Positions 47,900-57,839 of a stretch of 64,000 nt of DNA are shown in pieces. The translations under genes and the position numbers were made by a program. This DNA comes from Sepiola atlantica (Eukaryota > Mollusca > Cephalopoda > Sepiida > Sepiolidae): NCBI GenBank assembly GCA_963556195.1, contig OY744544.1, positions 49,017,615-49,081,614 on the forward strand. Direction: 5' to 3'. How positions within the stretch are numbered: position 1 is the stretch's first letter; each line of letters opens with the position of its first letter. Below the pieces are notes generated by a model. That model saw only the letters and a list, made by a program, of their open reading frames with translations, was not told where the DNA came from and searched no databases.

Positions 47900-48375
47900 A
47901 CAATTTAAACCCCGTTTCAATTCAATTCCAAAGACGATTTCAAAAATATTTTCAAAGAAAATTCCAAAGCAATTCCAAGATAATTAGAAGACTGTTTTAA
48001 TACACTCCCAAATTTTCTAAATAATTCTATGACAATTCTAAGTCAATTTCAAAGTTAATTCCAAGAGGGTTTCAATACAATTCCAAGACAATTAAAAAGA
48101 TAATTCCAAGATAATTCCAAGACAATTCCTAGACAATTCCAAGACTGTTTCAATACAATTTCAAAACAATTCATAGACAGTTTCAATATATTATTAAATA
48201 TATATATACATATATAAAAATATACAATTCAAAATATAATTCCATCATAATCCCCCAAAATTTCAAAGACAATTACCAAACCGTTTAAATACAATTACAA
48301 GACAATTGAAAAAACACTTACATGGTAATTCATTGACAATTTCTAAACAATTCCGTTTCAATACGTTTCAAACAA
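47900..48375 (-). repeat. Inverted relative of the 11-bp GAATT array
   Basis: Variants of GACAATTCCAAGA and TTTCAATACAATTCCAA recur every 11-12 bases; this is the reverse complement of the 30.4-33.1 kb unit. A TA-rich gap at 48195-48235 interrupts it. Confidence 0.85.
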
Positions 48376-48421
48376 ACAAACAAAAACAGCCAAAACACAC
48401 GAAATTCGTATTGGAAATAAG

Positions 48422-48516
48422 AAATAAACTTTTCTTAAAGTTGCACATGCAATAATACAGTTGTATTATTGCATGTGTTGCACATGCAATAATACAACTT
48501 TAAGAAAAGTTTATTT
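48422..48516. repeat. Nested inverted and direct repeats
   Basis: Outer arms AAATAAACTTTTCTTAAAG (48422) and CTTTAAGAAAAGTTTATTT (to 48516); inner arms CACATGCAATAATAC and GTATTATTGCATGTG. CACATGCAATAATACA also occurs twice directly. This suggests template switching during replication. Confidence 0.85.
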
Positions 48517-48609
48517 TTGTTTGTCTCTTCGAGTGTGCGGAGCTCTTTTTTTATTTAAAAAAACAAAAATAAACAAAAAACAGTCAAATCATACAAACAT
48601 CAACAAAAA

Positions 48610-49060
48610 ACAAATGGCTACAATTGCACCAAATGGAAAAAAGGAGTGACGACGGACCGAAATTAGAGACAAATCTAAAAAATTGTTGATGTTGCGAGAA
48701 ATTGTATCATCCTAAGTGTGTCGGCTTGGATGGATTCACAAAATCGATATGTGAAAAATAAAAGGAATGGAGATGTCCAAGTTGTTTTGAATTTGGAGGA
48801 AAAATAAAATAAAATTTAAAAATTACTGGAACAGGAGAAGATGAAAAAGGTATGAAGAACATAATAAAAAAAGAAATTACGAACTTCATACCGGAGATAA
48901 TAAAAAAATTGAGTTGTCTCTAACAAAGAGTTTGTTGGAACAAAAAAAAGAAATGAATAAAACTTGGGCTGATGTAGCAAAAAAGGGTAAAACAGAAATA
49001 ATGTACATCGGAAATGGCATTTAAACAAGTAAAAACATAATAGAAACAAATATTTGAGAA
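48610..49060 (+). pseudogene. LINE ORF1-like fragment with PHD finger
   Basis: The plus strand reads KKLYHPKC-type text: CCEKLYHPKCVGLDGFTKS, then ICEK, a stop, and KEWRCPSCFEFGGK. The Cys/His spacing (C-x-x...YH-x2-C ... W-x-C-x2-C) is that of a PHD finger, and the first Cys pair is disrupted by a stop. Further on NKTWADVAKKG resembles the linker found in ORF1 proteins of CR1-like LINEs, several of which carry a PHD finger. Stops show it is not functional. A host PHD gene fragment is the alternative. Confidence 0.55.
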
Positions 49061-49189
49061 CAAAAAAAAAAGTACTAACAACGTCATATTTTATAACATG
49101 AAAGAAGTAAAAAAAGGAAAACCTAAATGAAGAGAAGGGAATACCACAAAATACATTTACTTCAATCGGAGAGATTTCCACTCGTCGGT

Positions 49190-49495
49190 TCCTTCATTCA
49201 CACTCTCTTTTTCTTTCATACTGTTTGTGGAATGTGACGGATACAATCGGCTATATTCTTGTCCCGTCCTTGGGATCTTTCTGTGCGTCTTAGCCTATAT
49301 CTGGCGATGTCACCCGGACTCTACGCATTGCAGAGCTCAGTTTATGGACGTCTGTCCATCTTGCGCCTCCATGGTGAACTGTCTAGAAAACTAATTTCTC
49401 ACCAAGGATCTGTGACGTCAGAGCCCTTTGACCCTTCAACCAATGTCATAACAGAACTCAATATCGCTTTTTTTTATAACCTTTTTCATCTCGGC
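49190..49495. other. Unassigned sequence
   Basis: An 86-codon plus-strand frame is present without a recognised domain; it may be further decayed LINE. Confidence 0.35.
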
Positions 49496-49499
49496 CAGC

Positions 49500-50330
49500 T
49501 CACATCCAGTGTGTTATGATTCTCAGAATGAATCACAGTGGGAACATTTCTGTTTGTCCCAAATTACATATGCACCTATTTTGCACTTCATCCTATTTCT
49601 TTCACCCAGTTCATAATCCATACTAGCTAACTTTACACGTTTTCAGAATACAGGGCCCCTCATAATGTAACACGTTATGGTTCCAAGTGTTCCAATCACA
49701 ACGGGAATCACCTTTACTTATTTACATTTCCATAGTCTAACTAATTCTTATTTTAATATTTATTTATTTTTGTGTTCTTTCTCCTGCATTCTTGTATCGA
49801 AGGGGAAGTTCTCTTGTTTTTGTTTAGAAAGATTAAGTCGGGTTTCGAATGTTCAAGAACCTTATCAGTTTGTATGCGCTTGCTCCAAAGAAGTTTTACA
49901 TTGTCGTTCTTCTGCACCACTTCTGACTCATGCTCATACCACTTCTCATTGAGGTCAAGTTCATAAAGTTTGCATATATGCCAGTGTAGTACCTGAGCGA
50001 CTTTGTCGTGTCTCCATTTTTTATACTTGGATTGTGCTAGCATAGGGCATTCAGATACAATATGCGATAAGGTTTTTCTGCAGTTTTGTCAATGTAATGT
50101 TTGATGGACCTAGTGCGGGTAGCTTGTTCCTGTGCTGCCATTAAGGTGCTCTCAGTAGATCTTTTGAGATTACCCCTGACCAACCAACTCCAGCTGTCAT
50201 TATCTTTAAATGTAATATTCTTAAAGAATACACTGTGTACTTTCTTTCGAAATAATTTTAACCCTCTCTCTTGTAACCTTTGATTCTTTTTCACACAAGA
50301 TCTTAGTATTTCTTCGCTTTTCACTTCACA
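49500..50330 (-). pseudogene. LINE C-terminal region with zinc-binding motif
   Basis: On the minus strand STESTLMAAQEQATRTRSIK is followed by CRKTLSHIVSECPMLAQSKY (a C...H-x4-C block), KKWRHDKVAQVLHWHICKLY and NEKWYEHESEVV, then frameshifted remnants down to about 49500. These are recognised C-terminal blocks of a class of long non-LTR reverse transcriptases common in invertebrates. The zinc block normally begins CxxC-; here the first pair is eroded. Opposite in orientation to the PHD fragment, so the two are not one intact element. Confidence 0.65.
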
Positions 50331-50371
50331 AAGAAGAATCTCGTTACTCTCATAAATATATTTATATAGAC

Positions 50372-51138
50372 TGTGCTGCCATCGTCAAAATGATATTATC
50401 ATCTTGCCTAGACAGCCAGTTAACTCGGAATCACACGGAGACAAAGGAAGCAATGAAAAACAAACGAATTCCATTTAAAATAAAAATCCTTTATTCCCTG
50501 TAAAACAGGTAAAAAATCTGAAAATAAACAAAAGGTAACTCCCTACGACGAAGCAAATCAGTACAGATGACTTAATTTAACTATTAGGGGGAGCGAGGCG
50601 AAGATGGGGTCGCCATACTAGGGAGGTAGAAATCTCAAGGGACGCCGTCGTAGGAAACCTGAGCGACGCCGGGAATGAGTTGTAACATTGTTACGACGGG
50701 GAGACATTGTTAATGAAAACATGGGAGGCATAATAAGGAAGATTAGCTTAGCAAGGAAAGGAGAGAATTAATTTACATACCAAGTTATGTTAGCGGGGTG
50801 TCGGAATCTGCGGCGCAAAGCGCCTTGTTTTTCGTTTACAAACTGCAGGAAAATGACGACGGTTGAAAAAACCGCCAAAAGAACAAGTCTCTAGCAAGTC
50901 ACGCTAACGAGAGTGGGTGATAATTATTATTAGAATAAATAAATCGAAAATGAAGAATTAAAGCAGGATAAAACTAGCTAATATCCTCATAGGAGAACGC
51001 AGAATAAAAAAGGAATGAAGAAAAAGAAAGACGAAAAGAAGAATGTCGTAGCGAAGAATGAAACGCAAACTAAAGAAAAAGCGGTGAAGGGATGAATCTG
51101 TCCCTGATGGAAAGAAGGGCCGGGTACGAAACATGACA
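50372..51138 (-). repeat. 3' LTR (767 bp)
   Basis: Direct repeat of 53132-53961; 63 bp shorter through four indels (7, 47, 8 and 1 bp), otherwise about 99% identical by eye. Confidence 0.95.
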
Positions 51139-51155
51139 CTCCCCGTCTGAGATTG
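51139..51155 (-). other. Polypurine tract
   Basis: Minus strand ends CAGACGGGGAG directly before the 3' LTR. Confidence 0.6.
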
Positions 51156-51184
51156 TGAAATCTCAATAAGTTCAGCTGAGAGCC

Positions 51185-51511
51185 TTAGCGCAAAGCAGTT
51201 TGTGGTTTTCCAGCATTCGTCACAGGATGCTGAGCTGCCAGATGGGGATCCTTGACCTGGTGTGTCAAATTAAGAGGGAGTTCCACAGCCTTAGGTTTGC
51301 TAGAACCTCCCCTACCTGCATCCAATGGCAGCAGATGTGTCACTGGACGGTTAATCACAGGAGATTTATCAGAAAGAAGCGGATCAGTAGGGAGCGAGGT
51401 GTAAGCACCACCATCAGTGTTCACCATACTAGACTGAGACTGGCCCCTAGTCGTTGTCACCGGGGGAAGGCCAGAGGCACAGAATTGATTTTGCATTGAG
51501 GTTGGAGGGGT
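51185..51511 (-). CDS. Downstream frame of the BEL-like element (pol tail relic?)
   Basis: Overlaps the end of the main ORF (GTGA junction at 51510-51514) in a different frame and runs about 108 codons. It includes SPVINRPVTHLLPLDAGRGG; an RPV-x-x-L-x-P-L block close to the C-terminus is usual in BEL/Pao pol proteins. It has no ATG of its own at the start, so translation would need a frameshift. The most likely reading is the surviving 3' end of pol. Confidence 0.35.
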   Translation of the reverse strand, partial: TPPTSMQNQFCASGLPPVTTTRGQSQSSMVNTDGGAYTSLPTDPLLSDKSPVINRPVTHLLPLDAGRGGSSKPKAVELPLNLTHQVKDPHLAAQHPVTNAGKPQTALR

Positions 51512-52911
51512 CACTTGTCGCTTGTTGATAGTTGTTGGTTATTTTTTTGTGGTGGTGGTGGTTGGTGCGGAAGAGATGCCGGGGCAGCAAACTGGGCCTG
51601 TCCCCCAGGGGGTCCAACCGTGGGAATTATTTGCCGTGGTTGAGGCAATACCTGAGAGACGGGCGTCATTTGCGGCTGTTGTAATTTGTACACGGTGTGC
51701 ATCTGTTGTTGCATGTATATCGGTTGGTTTTGTAAAGGGTTCATACCAGCCGTATTAGCAGAACTTGGGAGTTGGGGTGTCGATGTGGGCTGTGATAAGG
51801 ATTGCGGTGGCTGCTGTTGTTGCGGTGGCTGCTGTTGTTGCGGTGGCTGCTGTTGCTGCGGTGGCTGCTGTTGTTGCGGTAGCTGCTGTTGTTGCGGTGG
51901 CTGCTGTTGCTGCGGTGGCTGCTGTTGTTGCGGTGGCTGCTGTTGTTGCGCTGGTGGTCCTTGGCTTTGGTTATAAGACGAGGAAATCGTCTGTCCAGCT
52001 GCATGGAGCTGAGGAACAAACGGATGCACAACCGGCGTGGTTTGCGAGGTTGCTATGGAAGATGGTGTTGGAGGTGCAGCACCTTGTTGACGAGATAGTT
52101 GCATTGGAGACACAGTATTCGAAGCTGGTGATATCTGCGGGAACTCTGGACGTTTCCTAGATGTGACTGACGTGTGTACAGGCAGACTGAAGGTTACATA
52201 CATCCTGAATGCTTGATCTTGGTTCCCTTCAGGATGTACTCTAACCAAACAAACCTTTAAACAAGACTTGTTGAGCAGATTGCTACCACAAACCTGTGTG
52301 CAGTGTGTTGCAACACTGTCTCTCTCCCCGCCATGATTTGGCATGGCTCTGACAGGGGGAGCCAGTGGTATAGGTCCAGGGTGATTTTCTGTGAGGTGAC
52401 TCATCTGATAGTCATCCGATGAATCGGGTTTGGGACCTTGCACAAGGTGAAAGGAAGCCTCCGTCTCAACAGCCTGATCGGATGGTAAGGCGGGAGGTTG
52501 TGGAGCTGCAGGTTGTAAAACGGGATGTGATGTTGGCTGGGGAGCTCCGGTTTGTAAGGCAGAGGGTTGCGAGTGGCCCTGAGCAGCCAGCCCAGCCACG
52601 TACTCATTTGTGCGCTGCATGGGATCGGCAGTGCCCTGGTCAACATTGATAGCGAAACTTCGTTCACTGCTGCTGACACACTCCTCGAAGGCCCTGACAG
52701 CAGCTTCTCTAATGGCTATCTCTCTTGCAGCCGTTAGGGTGTTCTCCTCGGTCTCCATTTTAGCCCTTGCCTCCCGCAGTTGGCTTTCTTTCTCAACGAA
52801 CAGGAGGCTCGCCTTAGCCATTTCAAGCTGTGCGCGGGCGGTTAAGGCTTTAGATGAGGCAGATGAGGTCCTGGAGTAAGTCCTGCTCGGAGAGGTGGAT
52901 TTTCCTGCCAT
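51511..52911 (-). CDS. Gag/protease-edge fusion protein with Pro/Gln-rich region, 466 aa
   Basis: The first ATG in the open frame (52911, MAGKSTSPSRTYSRTSSAS) gives 466 residues; the frame is open for 31 further codons upstream. Residues about 20-95 form an Ala/Glu/Lys-rich helix (LEMAKASLLFVEKESQLREA) like the BEL/Pao gag N-terminus, followed by DPMQRTNEYV. A mid region, CGSNLLNKSCLKVCLVRVHP, resembles the sequence entering the BEL/Pao protease, but the DxGS active site is absent. The second half is Pro/Gln/Ser-rich, with nine PPQQQQ-type repeats and then QPIYMQQQMHTVYKLQQPQ. That half is not typical of gag; origin from a host cDNA or local repeat expansion is possible. The intact frame suggests recent activity or selection. 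Confidence 0.6.
   Translation of the reverse strand: MAGKSTSPSRTYSRTSSASSKALTARAQLEMAKASLLFVEKESQLREARAKMETEENTLTAAREIAIREAAVRAFEECVSSSERSFAINVDQGTADPMQRTNEYVAGLAAQGHSQPSALQTGAPQPTSHPVLQPAAPQPPALPSDQAVETEASFHLVQGPKPDSSDDYQMSHLTENHPGPIPLAPPVRAMPNHGGERDSVATHCTQVCGSNLLNKSCLKVCLVRVHPEGNQDQAFRMYVTFSLPVHTSVTSRKRPEFPQISPASNTVSPMQLSRQQGAAPPTPSSIATSQTTPVVHPFVPQLHAAGQTISSSYNQSQGPPAQQQQPPQQQQPPQQQQPPQQQQLPQQQQPPQQQQPPQQQQPPQQQQPPQSLSQPTSTPQLPSSANTAGMNPLQNQPIYMQQQMHTVYKLQQPQMTPVSQVLPQPRQIIPTVGPPGGQAQFAAPASLPHQPPPPQKNNQQLSTSDK
51804..51950 (-). repeat. 18-bp coding minisatellite (PPQQQQ)
   Basis: Plus-strand unit GGCTGCTGTTGTTGCGGT repeated about eight to nine times without frame loss. Confidence 0.95.
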
Positions 52912-53098
52912 GGCGCCGTGGATGTGGTCTGAGACAAGCGTCGACGAAGGGGAAAGCGGGGAGGTGCGAGACGAATCTACAGGGTGAGCGTGAGAAAGCG
53001 TCAAATGAAATTAAATGCGGGGTGTTGTCGAACAGGGAAGCCTCAGGACTGGAACCACAGGAGTCACGGGAAGGGAAAACGATGCTATTGCATTCCTT

Positions 53099-53116
53099 CA
53101 CCCCAAGTGGAGACCA
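53099..53116 (-). other. Possible primer-binding site
   Basis: Minus strand TGGTCTCCACTTGGGG lies 15 bases inside the 5' LTR end. It starts TGG, complementary to a tRNA CCA end. The offset is larger than usual, so this is tentative. Confidence 0.35.
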
Positions 53117-53131
53117 AACTTGATTTTTTAC

Positions 53132-53961
53132 TGTGCTGCCATCGTCAAAATGATATTTATCATCTTGCCTAGACAGTCAGTTAACTCGGAATCACACGGA
53201 GACAAAGGAAGCAATGAAAAACAAACGAATTCCATTTAAAATAAAAATCCTTTATTCCCTGTAAAACAGGTAAAAAATCTGAAAATAAAAAATAAACAAA
53301 AGGTAACTCACTACGACGAAGAAGAAGAAACAAGTATTCATAGATAAACGAAAGGAAAAAAGATGAAGCAAATTAGTACAATAAGATAGATGACTTAATT
53401 TAACTATTAGGGGGAGCGAGGCGAAGATGGGGTCGCCATACTAGGGAGGTAGAAATCTCAAGGGACGCCGTCGTAGGAAACCTGAGCGACGCCGGGAATG
53501 AGTTGTAACATTGTTACGATGGGGAGACATTGTTAATGAAAACATGGGAGGCATAATAAGGAAGATTAGCTTAGCAAGGAAAGGAGAGAATTAATTTACA
53601 TACCAAGTTATGTTAGCGGGGTGTCGGAATCTGCGGCGCAAAGCGCCTTGTTTTTCGTTTACAAACTGCAGGAAAATGACGACGGTTAAAAAAACCGCCA
53701 AAAGAACAAGTCTCTAGCAAGTCACGCTAACGAGAGTGGGTGATAATTATTATTAGAATAAATAAATCGAAAATGAAGAATTAAAGCAGGATAAAACCAG
53801 CTAAAATCCTCATAGGAGAACGCAGAATAAAAAACGAATGAAGAAAAAGAAAGACGAAAAGAAGAATGTCGTAGCGAAGAATGAAACGCAAACTAAAGAA
53901 AAAGCGGTGAAGGGATGAATCTGTCCCTGATGGAAAGAAGGGCCGGGTACGAAACATGACA
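53132..53961 (-). repeat. 5' LTR (830 bp)
   Basis: Longer LTR copy, with a 47-bp AAGAAGAAGAAACAAGTATT-type segment missing from the other LTR. Confidence 0.95.
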
Positions 53962-53999
53962 TAGACAACCTTCTTCTATATACACATCTTCAACACTAA

Positions 54000-54001
<2 letters not shown>

Positions 54002-54076
<75 letters not shown>

Positions 54077-54077
54077 T

Positions 54078-54144
<67 letters not shown>
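54002..54144. repeat. (ATT)n-(TA)n compound microsatellite
   Basis: About 24 ATT copies then about 32 TA copies. Confidence 0.95.
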
Positions 54145-54149
<5 letters not shown>

Positions 54150-54215
54150 GTTTAATTAGTTTCGGGATACGTAAATTTAGTTAATTAATTAGTTTCGGGG
54201 TTTACCCTATAGAAG
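54150..54215. repeat. Dispersed TTAATTAGTTTCGGG repeat
   Basis: Two tandem phrases TTAATTAGTTTCGGG, with GGTTTACCCTATAGAA at the end; a relative at 55310-55400 reads TTAATTAGTTTCGGGGTTTA after GTATACCCTGCGTTGCTGGG. Confidence 0.6.
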
Positions 54216-54238
54216 CATATGTATATCTATAACATTAT

Positions 54239-54345
<107 letters not shown>

Positions 54346-54479
54346 AGGTGTACTAAAAGCGAAGAGAAAGAGAGAGACAATGTATGCATGCGTTTATAAA
54401 TGTTATTTAAAAAATTTAAGTATATTGTTTTTTTGTACTTTATGATGATTATTCTCAGAATAAACATTCTATTTGTCCT

Positions 54480-55305
54480 TCTGATGAGATAAATCTTTCG
54501 ACATCTACACCAGCCTACTTTCTAATAAACGCCCTCTGTTTTGTGTCATTTTGAAAACGCAGAATAAGCAATTGCAGCCCTGCACCCCCTCACTAATCCT
54601 CAATTCTCATTGCATCCATCATAATCTATAATTATCGAAGTTCCATTTGGGATAAAATCGTCCAATTCCGACTTTATTATTGACTTCATCAGTTTCCTCA
54701 TTTTTTAAGTGATAGACTTGGTCAAAATTGTGTCCTCTGAATGTATCTTAGATCAGGTTTATTTTTGTCTCTGAATGATTTAGCAAACCAGCGCTTTTGT
54801 TATTTCTCTCATTCACCTTACTAATTACAGTTTCGATTTTTGTTGTACACAAAGAAAAATAAATGATAAAGCAACCGTATCGGCCATCAGTTATATTGCC
54901 CATCTTTACCCAAGAGATTCCATTTCCCTATGACATTCTCCAGTTTGTCGGAGATTCCAACGACTGCCATACACACGCTTTATTTACGCTTGCCTCAATC
55001 TATTTTTCCCGCTCTTGTCCCATTTGAATAGCTTTTCTGAATCTAAACAGACAGAATCAATCTAATCTCGCAGACTTTTGGTTTTTCAAAGGATTTCGTT
55101 TTTTTAGAGTTCCGTTTTCTTCCGCCATACTTTCTTACACCATATTTTGTTCCATATCTAAACACACAAAACACAGCCATTTCTTTTCTCTCCAGTTTTC
55201 TTCGATTTGCTTCCACTTCATGTAATGATCTTTTCAATTTCTTGGTCATCTTTATTTTCAATATTTATTCCTCCACTTTTCGTTACTTTCTTTATTTTAC
55301 ACGTC
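54480..55305. other. Unassigned sequence
   Basis: No gene or bordered repeat recognised. Confidence 0.45.
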
Positions 55306-55309
55306 TACA

Positions 55310-55400
55310 GGTATACCCTGCGTTGCTGGGTGTCAAATATTCTGGAACATTTAACTACAATCGGTTAATTAGTTTCGGGGTTTACCTCATAGAAAGATAA
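55310..55400 (+). repeat. Dispersed repeat: CCCTGCGTTGCTGGGTG ... TTAATTAGTTTCGGGG
   Basis: Related to 54150-54215 by the TTAATTAGTTTCGGGGTTTA block; the CCCTGCGTTGCTGGG phrase resembles, inverted, the GGGCAACGC core of the 34 and 47 kb arrays. Confidence 0.5.
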
Positions 55401-55419
55401 ATTACATTATTATATCTAT

Positions 55420-55947
55420 ATATACTACTAAAACTCTTTGGATCTTGTTTGTTTATGGTTTGGTTTTATGTTTTGTGTTTTTGTGAGGATGACATCGCAA
55501 AACGATGATGTCACAAACGGAAACGTCACAAAGGGATACCGCCATTGAATACACCGGAAAAGATCATTTATAACGATAAATGAGGAAGTAAAATTCATCC
55601 ATTTAAACAGAGAACAAAGACGACCCGTGACTTAAGTTAGTTTTGTTTAGATAACATTTTTGTATAAAACTAAATTAAACAAAAAGAGGGGGTGAAAATT
55701 CAGATATCTCTGATTTTTGCAAAATATGTACCGTAGACATTAATTGATAAATATTTTTCAAATTTCAATTTCTTTGAAGCATTTTAAGGGTCTTTTTAAG
55801 GTTGTGTCCAGATTAATGGACACAACCGCCGATTTGAAAATTAAAATATTTCAGATTTGCATTGAATTTGACTCATGAAGAAGACTCCCTGAATTCTTAA
55901 GTTCTAAGCCTTTAATTTTAGAAAAACAAAATGATGACGTCATACAT

Positions 55948-56008
<61 letters not shown>

Positions 56009-56290
56009 ATTCTTCGGGTCGTCTAAACATCTGAGGATCATGTTTGCTATATATAGCAAACATGTTTCTTAGTCCCCGTGCAAACTGGATGACGTCACCA
56101 TTAAAACAAAGGTGAATCACACCGAGAATATCATTTATAACGTAATAAATTGATGACGTCACAAAATGATGTGTTAGTTAATCTACATCCATTTAAACAT
56201 TAAAACAGTCAGTGTACATATATACTAGACGAACCCTCTAAACACAAAGAGCACGTATACTCGATGGTTTGGTTTATTTTGTTTTTGTCC
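55420..56290. repeat. Two related ~150-bp blocks with repeated TGACGTCA sites
   Basis: The blocks at 55420-55610 and 56130-56290 share CATTTATAACG, CATCCATTTAAACA and GATGGTTTGGTTT-like text. Between and within them TGACGTCA occurs at 55935-55942, 56090-56097 and 56154-56161. A (GA)n tract lies at 55954-56004 and a 22-bp palindrome centred on CTATATATAG at 56041-56062. A hairpin GGTTGTGTCCA/TGGACACAACC sits at 55800-55827. No coding sequence. Confidence 0.5.
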
Positions 56291-56564
56291 CCTATTCTTT
56301 CATTTGTGTTTCCTTTCGTGTTGGTGCTTCTAGTATCTCGTGAAATGGTTAAGTGTAGTGTTGCTCTGAGTGAAATAATAACTGAATTTGGTTATGGGGG
56401 ACGTGATATTTTGAGAGCCATAAATTTAATAACTTTTGTTTTTAAATCTGCGAATTAATTACATTATAAATAGCTGATGATACCCTTTTCTTTTTTACTT
56501 TTTAGAGTTAGATTCCCTGTTTATGTTTCACGACTTTGTTTTTGACAAATGAGTCACTTCTTAT

Positions 56565-57440
56565 CAAGGCGTAAGACCACTCGAGGATAATGGTTATTAG
56601 GTTGAACAGGTAGATAGTAAGACACCGAGGGATTTGTAACGATGGTTGTAACTGGTAGAGAAATTGATTACGGGGACGGTTTAGCAATAATTTGTTTACA
56701 TTGGATTTGAACACGGGAAGCAGCCCCGTGGTACTATGTTCCACAGATGGGCAGTTGAAGGAAATAAACTTTGCTCATGGAAGTTCAGCTGAGTTCCAGA
56801 TACACAGAGGGAGAAAGGGAATTTATTGACAAGTTTTTGTTGTGAAAGTTTTACATAGAATAAAGCTCAGTCGAGAGCCTGTCATGAAAGTAACGATAGA
56901 GTAGAGAAAGATTGTAAGAAAGTGGTTGTAGGGTGGAGAAAGGGACATCGCCCACTAGATTTCGGAGTCAGTTTTGTACTCTGTCAAGTCTGTAAAGAGT
57001 GCTCCGAGTGGCACCTCCCCAGATGTGGCAACAGTACTCCATCTCTTACGACGTATTTGACTTTTATACAGGTAGAGGATTGCGCCAGGAGGGAGATACT
57101 TTTTGGAGCGGTAGAATGATCCAACTATTTTTCCAGCAACCTTGGTAACGGATTTGGTGTAAGTCATCCATTTCAGGTCTGGAGTGATGGTCAGTCTCAA
57201 AAGCTTCAGAAGGCTTCCTCAAGGTTAGGTCCATTCATTTCAAGTAGGGCAAAGTGACGATCAGAGCACTAATGGTGAAAGGAGAGAAGCTTGATCTTAG
57301 ACGTGTTAAAAGTAACCAGTCACCCTTTTCCTCATTGAACGACGTGCTCAAGGCCAGAAGATTTTGATTATTAATGTTCTTCGAAGTGTTTCCATAGATG
57401 GTTATGTCATCTGCAAAAATTTCGAATGATATACATTTAT
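56565..57440 (-). pseudogene. Jockey/CR1-like LINE reverse transcriptase, copy B
   Basis: The minus strand encodes FADDITIYGNTSKNINNQNLL (RT catalytic FADD intact), then RLTITPDLKWMTYTKSVTKV, AGKIVGSFYRSKKYLPPGAI and LYLYKSQIRRKR, the conserved thumb blocks of Jockey/CR1-type ORF2, and continues into the C-terminal region. Copy A (39405-40470) is a homologue in the same orientation; both end near a CCACTCGAGGATAA phrase, so this is the shared 3' end. Multiple stops and frameshifts. Confidence 0.8.
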
Positions 57441-57605
57441 TAATTTTCCAGCGGTGATAGTTGGCTTATACACGTTCTAAGTTTGTATTTAGTATCTCAA
57501 ATAGGCAGGAGACTAATTTAGGATATTTCTGTGGATGGCTTATATAAATTGGTCATTTTTAGCTTGTATTAATGTTGAATAATTAGATATATTTAAAAAA
57601 AACAA
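57441..57605. other. Unassigned spacer
   Basis: AT-rich; nothing recognised. Confidence 0.4.
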
Positions 57606-57609
57606 AAAC

Positions 57610-57715
57610 TAAAAGCTTTTCTGAATATATACATATAGTATCCACGGACTCATCAGTGTAGCTTTACACAGCTAACGCATCAACCGTGATGTTCGAACAA
57701 TAGACTTTTAGTCAC
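57610..57715 (-). mobile_element. SINE-like copy 3 with deleted hammerhead core
   Basis: The minus strand has box-B-like TTGTTCGAACATC, about 36 bases, then CACTGATGAG (57658-57649) joined directly to TCCGTGGATAC. Compared with copy 1 the stem II, GAAA and stem III parts are missing, while the sequence downstream of the predicted cleavage site (CCGTGGATA) is kept. This looks like a deletion between core and cleavage site. Confidence 0.45.
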
Positions 57716-57791
57716 CACTGACTGTAAAAGAATGCCGAACTGATAGAATGCCGAACTAAATAGATTTTATTTATGATAATCGGTAATCTCC

Positions 57792-57796
<5 letters not shown>

Positions 57797-57836
<40 letters not shown>
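57797..57836. repeat. (TA)n microsatellite
   Basis: About 20 TA copies. Confidence 0.95.
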
Positions 57837-57838
<2 letters not shown>

Positions 57839-57839
57839 G

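Larger units (their letters stand above)
50367..53966 (-). mobile_element. Young non-autonomous BEL/Pao-like LTR retrotransposon
   Basis: The element proper is 50372-53961, flanked by TAGAC on both sides (50367-50371, 53962-53966). Read on the minus strand each LTR starts TGTCATGTTTCGTACCC and ends GATGGCAGCACA. The internal 1.99 kb has a possible primer site, one intact long ORF and a purine tract, but no reverse transcriptase, RNase H or integrase. It therefore depends on enzymes supplied by another element. The LTRs differ by about eight substitutions outside indels, so insertion is recent. Its base composition is clearly more GC-rich than its surroundings. Confidence 0.92.

Noticed and set aside
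51765..52160. Plus-strand Ala/Val- or Cys/Gly-rich frames
   Set aside because: Antisense shadows of the PPQQQQ minisatellite in the BEL-like ORF.
54480..54515. CTGATGAGATAAATCTTTCGAC as a hammerhead
   Set aside because: No GAAA at the required position and no stem III or cleavage site.
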